A DNA stretch of 6,465 bases from contig JAEZBP010000822.1 in the NCBI GenBank assembly GCA_023427125.1, positions 1-6,465 on the forward strand. The letters run 5' to 3'. A program made the position numbers and the translations under genes. The notes beneath the pieces are model-generated. The model saw only the letters and a list, made by a program, of their open reading frames with translations. It made no database searches and was not told where the DNA came from. Source of the stretch: Pseudomonadota bacterium (GTDB taxonomy: Bacteria > Myxococcota_A > Polyangia > Polyangiales > Sandaracinaceae). Each line of letters opens with the position of its first letter. Positions within the stretch are counted from its first letter, which is position 1. Positions 6,031 through 6,465 of this stretch are shown here, piece by piece.

Positions 6031-6465
6031 ATGGAACGCCTACTCCTCGGCTTGGTCCTGGTCTCGCTGCTCGGTTGCTCGAGCTCGCACGTGGCGTCGG
6101 GCGATGGAGGACCGCCGCTCGCCGACGCGGGCGCCTTCGAGGACGCGGCCGACAGCCCGGTCACCTCGTGCGTGCCCGAGGGCTTCCCGCTGCGCGGCGA
6201 GGGCTGCTTCTGCAGCGGGCCGATCGCGCTCCACGGCGACGTGCTCTACCGCCAGGCGATCGGCGTCGAGGTCTACGACCTGAGCGATCCGGTCGACCCG
6301 CGCCTCGTGACCACGGTCGAGGAGCGCGCCGGATCGGAGGGCGGCCTCGCGCTCCTCGGCGCGCACCTCGTGTCGGTCGCCAACTTCGCGCCGCTCCATG
6401 TGTACTCGCTCGCCGCTCCGCTCGCGCCCTCGCTCGTCGGCAGCCGCGAGCAGCCGGCGCGCGCC
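6031..6465 (+). CDS. LVIVD-repeat lipoprotein, beta-propeller-like (C-terminus outside window)
   Basis: The ATG at 6031 gives MERLLLGLVLVSLLGC, a compact lipoprotein signal peptide with lipidated Cys16, Ser at +2 and a positive charge before the hydrophobic core. Residues 17-46 are an Asp/Ala/Gly linker (DGGPPLADAG). A small Cys cluster follows (C47, C59, C61). Residues 78-93 read GVEVYDLSDPVDPRLV, which matches the LVIVD repeat pattern (hydrophobic-V-x-DVSDPxxPxxV). A weaker second copy, LHVYSLAAPLAPSLVG, lies at 122-137. LVIVD proteins fold as extracellular beta-propellers of unknown substrate, so this is probably a surface or periplasmic lipoprotein. The open frame reaches the window edge at residue 145. 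In-frame ATGs also exist at 5989, 5998 and 6019 after the TAG at 5959; none has a clear Shine-Dalgarno sequence. Starting at 6019 would merely add MLSA, whereas 5989 gives a longer acidic-containing leader and is less likely. Confidence 0.85.
   Translation, partial: MERLLLGLVLVSLLGCSSSHVASGDGGPPLADAGAFEDAADSPVTSCVPEGFPLRGEGCFCSGPIALHGDVLYRQAIGVEVYDLSDPVDPRLVTTVEERAGSEGGLALLGAHLVSVANFAPLHVYSLAAPLAPSLVGSREQPARA

Noticed and set aside
5637..6164. Minus-strand open frame of 175 codons
   Set aside because: It is Ser/Pro/Arg/Ala-rich without motifs and overlaps the start of the well-supported LVIVD lipoprotein on the opposite strand.

Overview
The window is very GC-rich, with strongly G/C-ending codons. 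It carries two lipoproteins whose Asp/Ala/Gly-rich linkers follow directly after the lipobox Cys, a Cys-rich 'CGxCG' repeat module fused to a von Willebrand factor A (VWA) domain, and a small Cys-paired lipoprotein of a type I associate with myxobacteria. Together these suggest a member of the Myxococcota, probably Polyangia / Sandaracinus-like. That placement is inference from protein style, not from a marker gene.

Layout. (1) 1-1433, minus strand: the N-terminal 477 residues of a secreted lipoprotein, made of a lipobox, an Asp/Ala/Pro linker, five Cys-rich units of 38-39 residues and a VWA-like domain with a DxSxS metal-site motif; the C-terminus lies outside the window. (2) 1434-1555: a divergent intergenic region with a clear ribosome-binding site for the minus-strand gene, two small perfect hairpins and a possible -10 element for the plus-strand gene. 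(3) 1556-5365, plus strand: a 1269-residue protein that is essentially nothing but tetratricopeptide repeats (TPRs). I can lay it out as a 34-residue N-terminal cap, 36 contiguous units of 34 residues (two are one residue short) and a 13-residue tail. (4) 5366-5988: about 0.6 kb of less regular sequence. It holds a probable small lipoprotein (lipobox plus four-Cys core, 5526-5753 recognisable) without a convincing start codon, possibly frameshifted or decaying, and several hairpins. (5) 5989/6019/6031-6465, plus strand: the N-terminus of another lipoprotein with LVIVD-type beta-propeller repeats, running off the right edge.

How the genes may work together. The cytoplasmic TPR protein has no signal peptide, and its neighbours are surface or periplasmic lipoproteins. 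The divergent arrangement and the non-operonic spacing downstream give no firm evidence of a shared pathway. The large TPR protein is best seen as a protein-protein interaction scaffold with unknown partners. I see no mobile element, tRNA, rRNA, CRISPR array or recognisable defence system. The strongest items for a second look are the length and regularity of the TPR solenoid, the Cys-rich repeat/VWA lipoprotein, and the small lipoprotein with the missing start.
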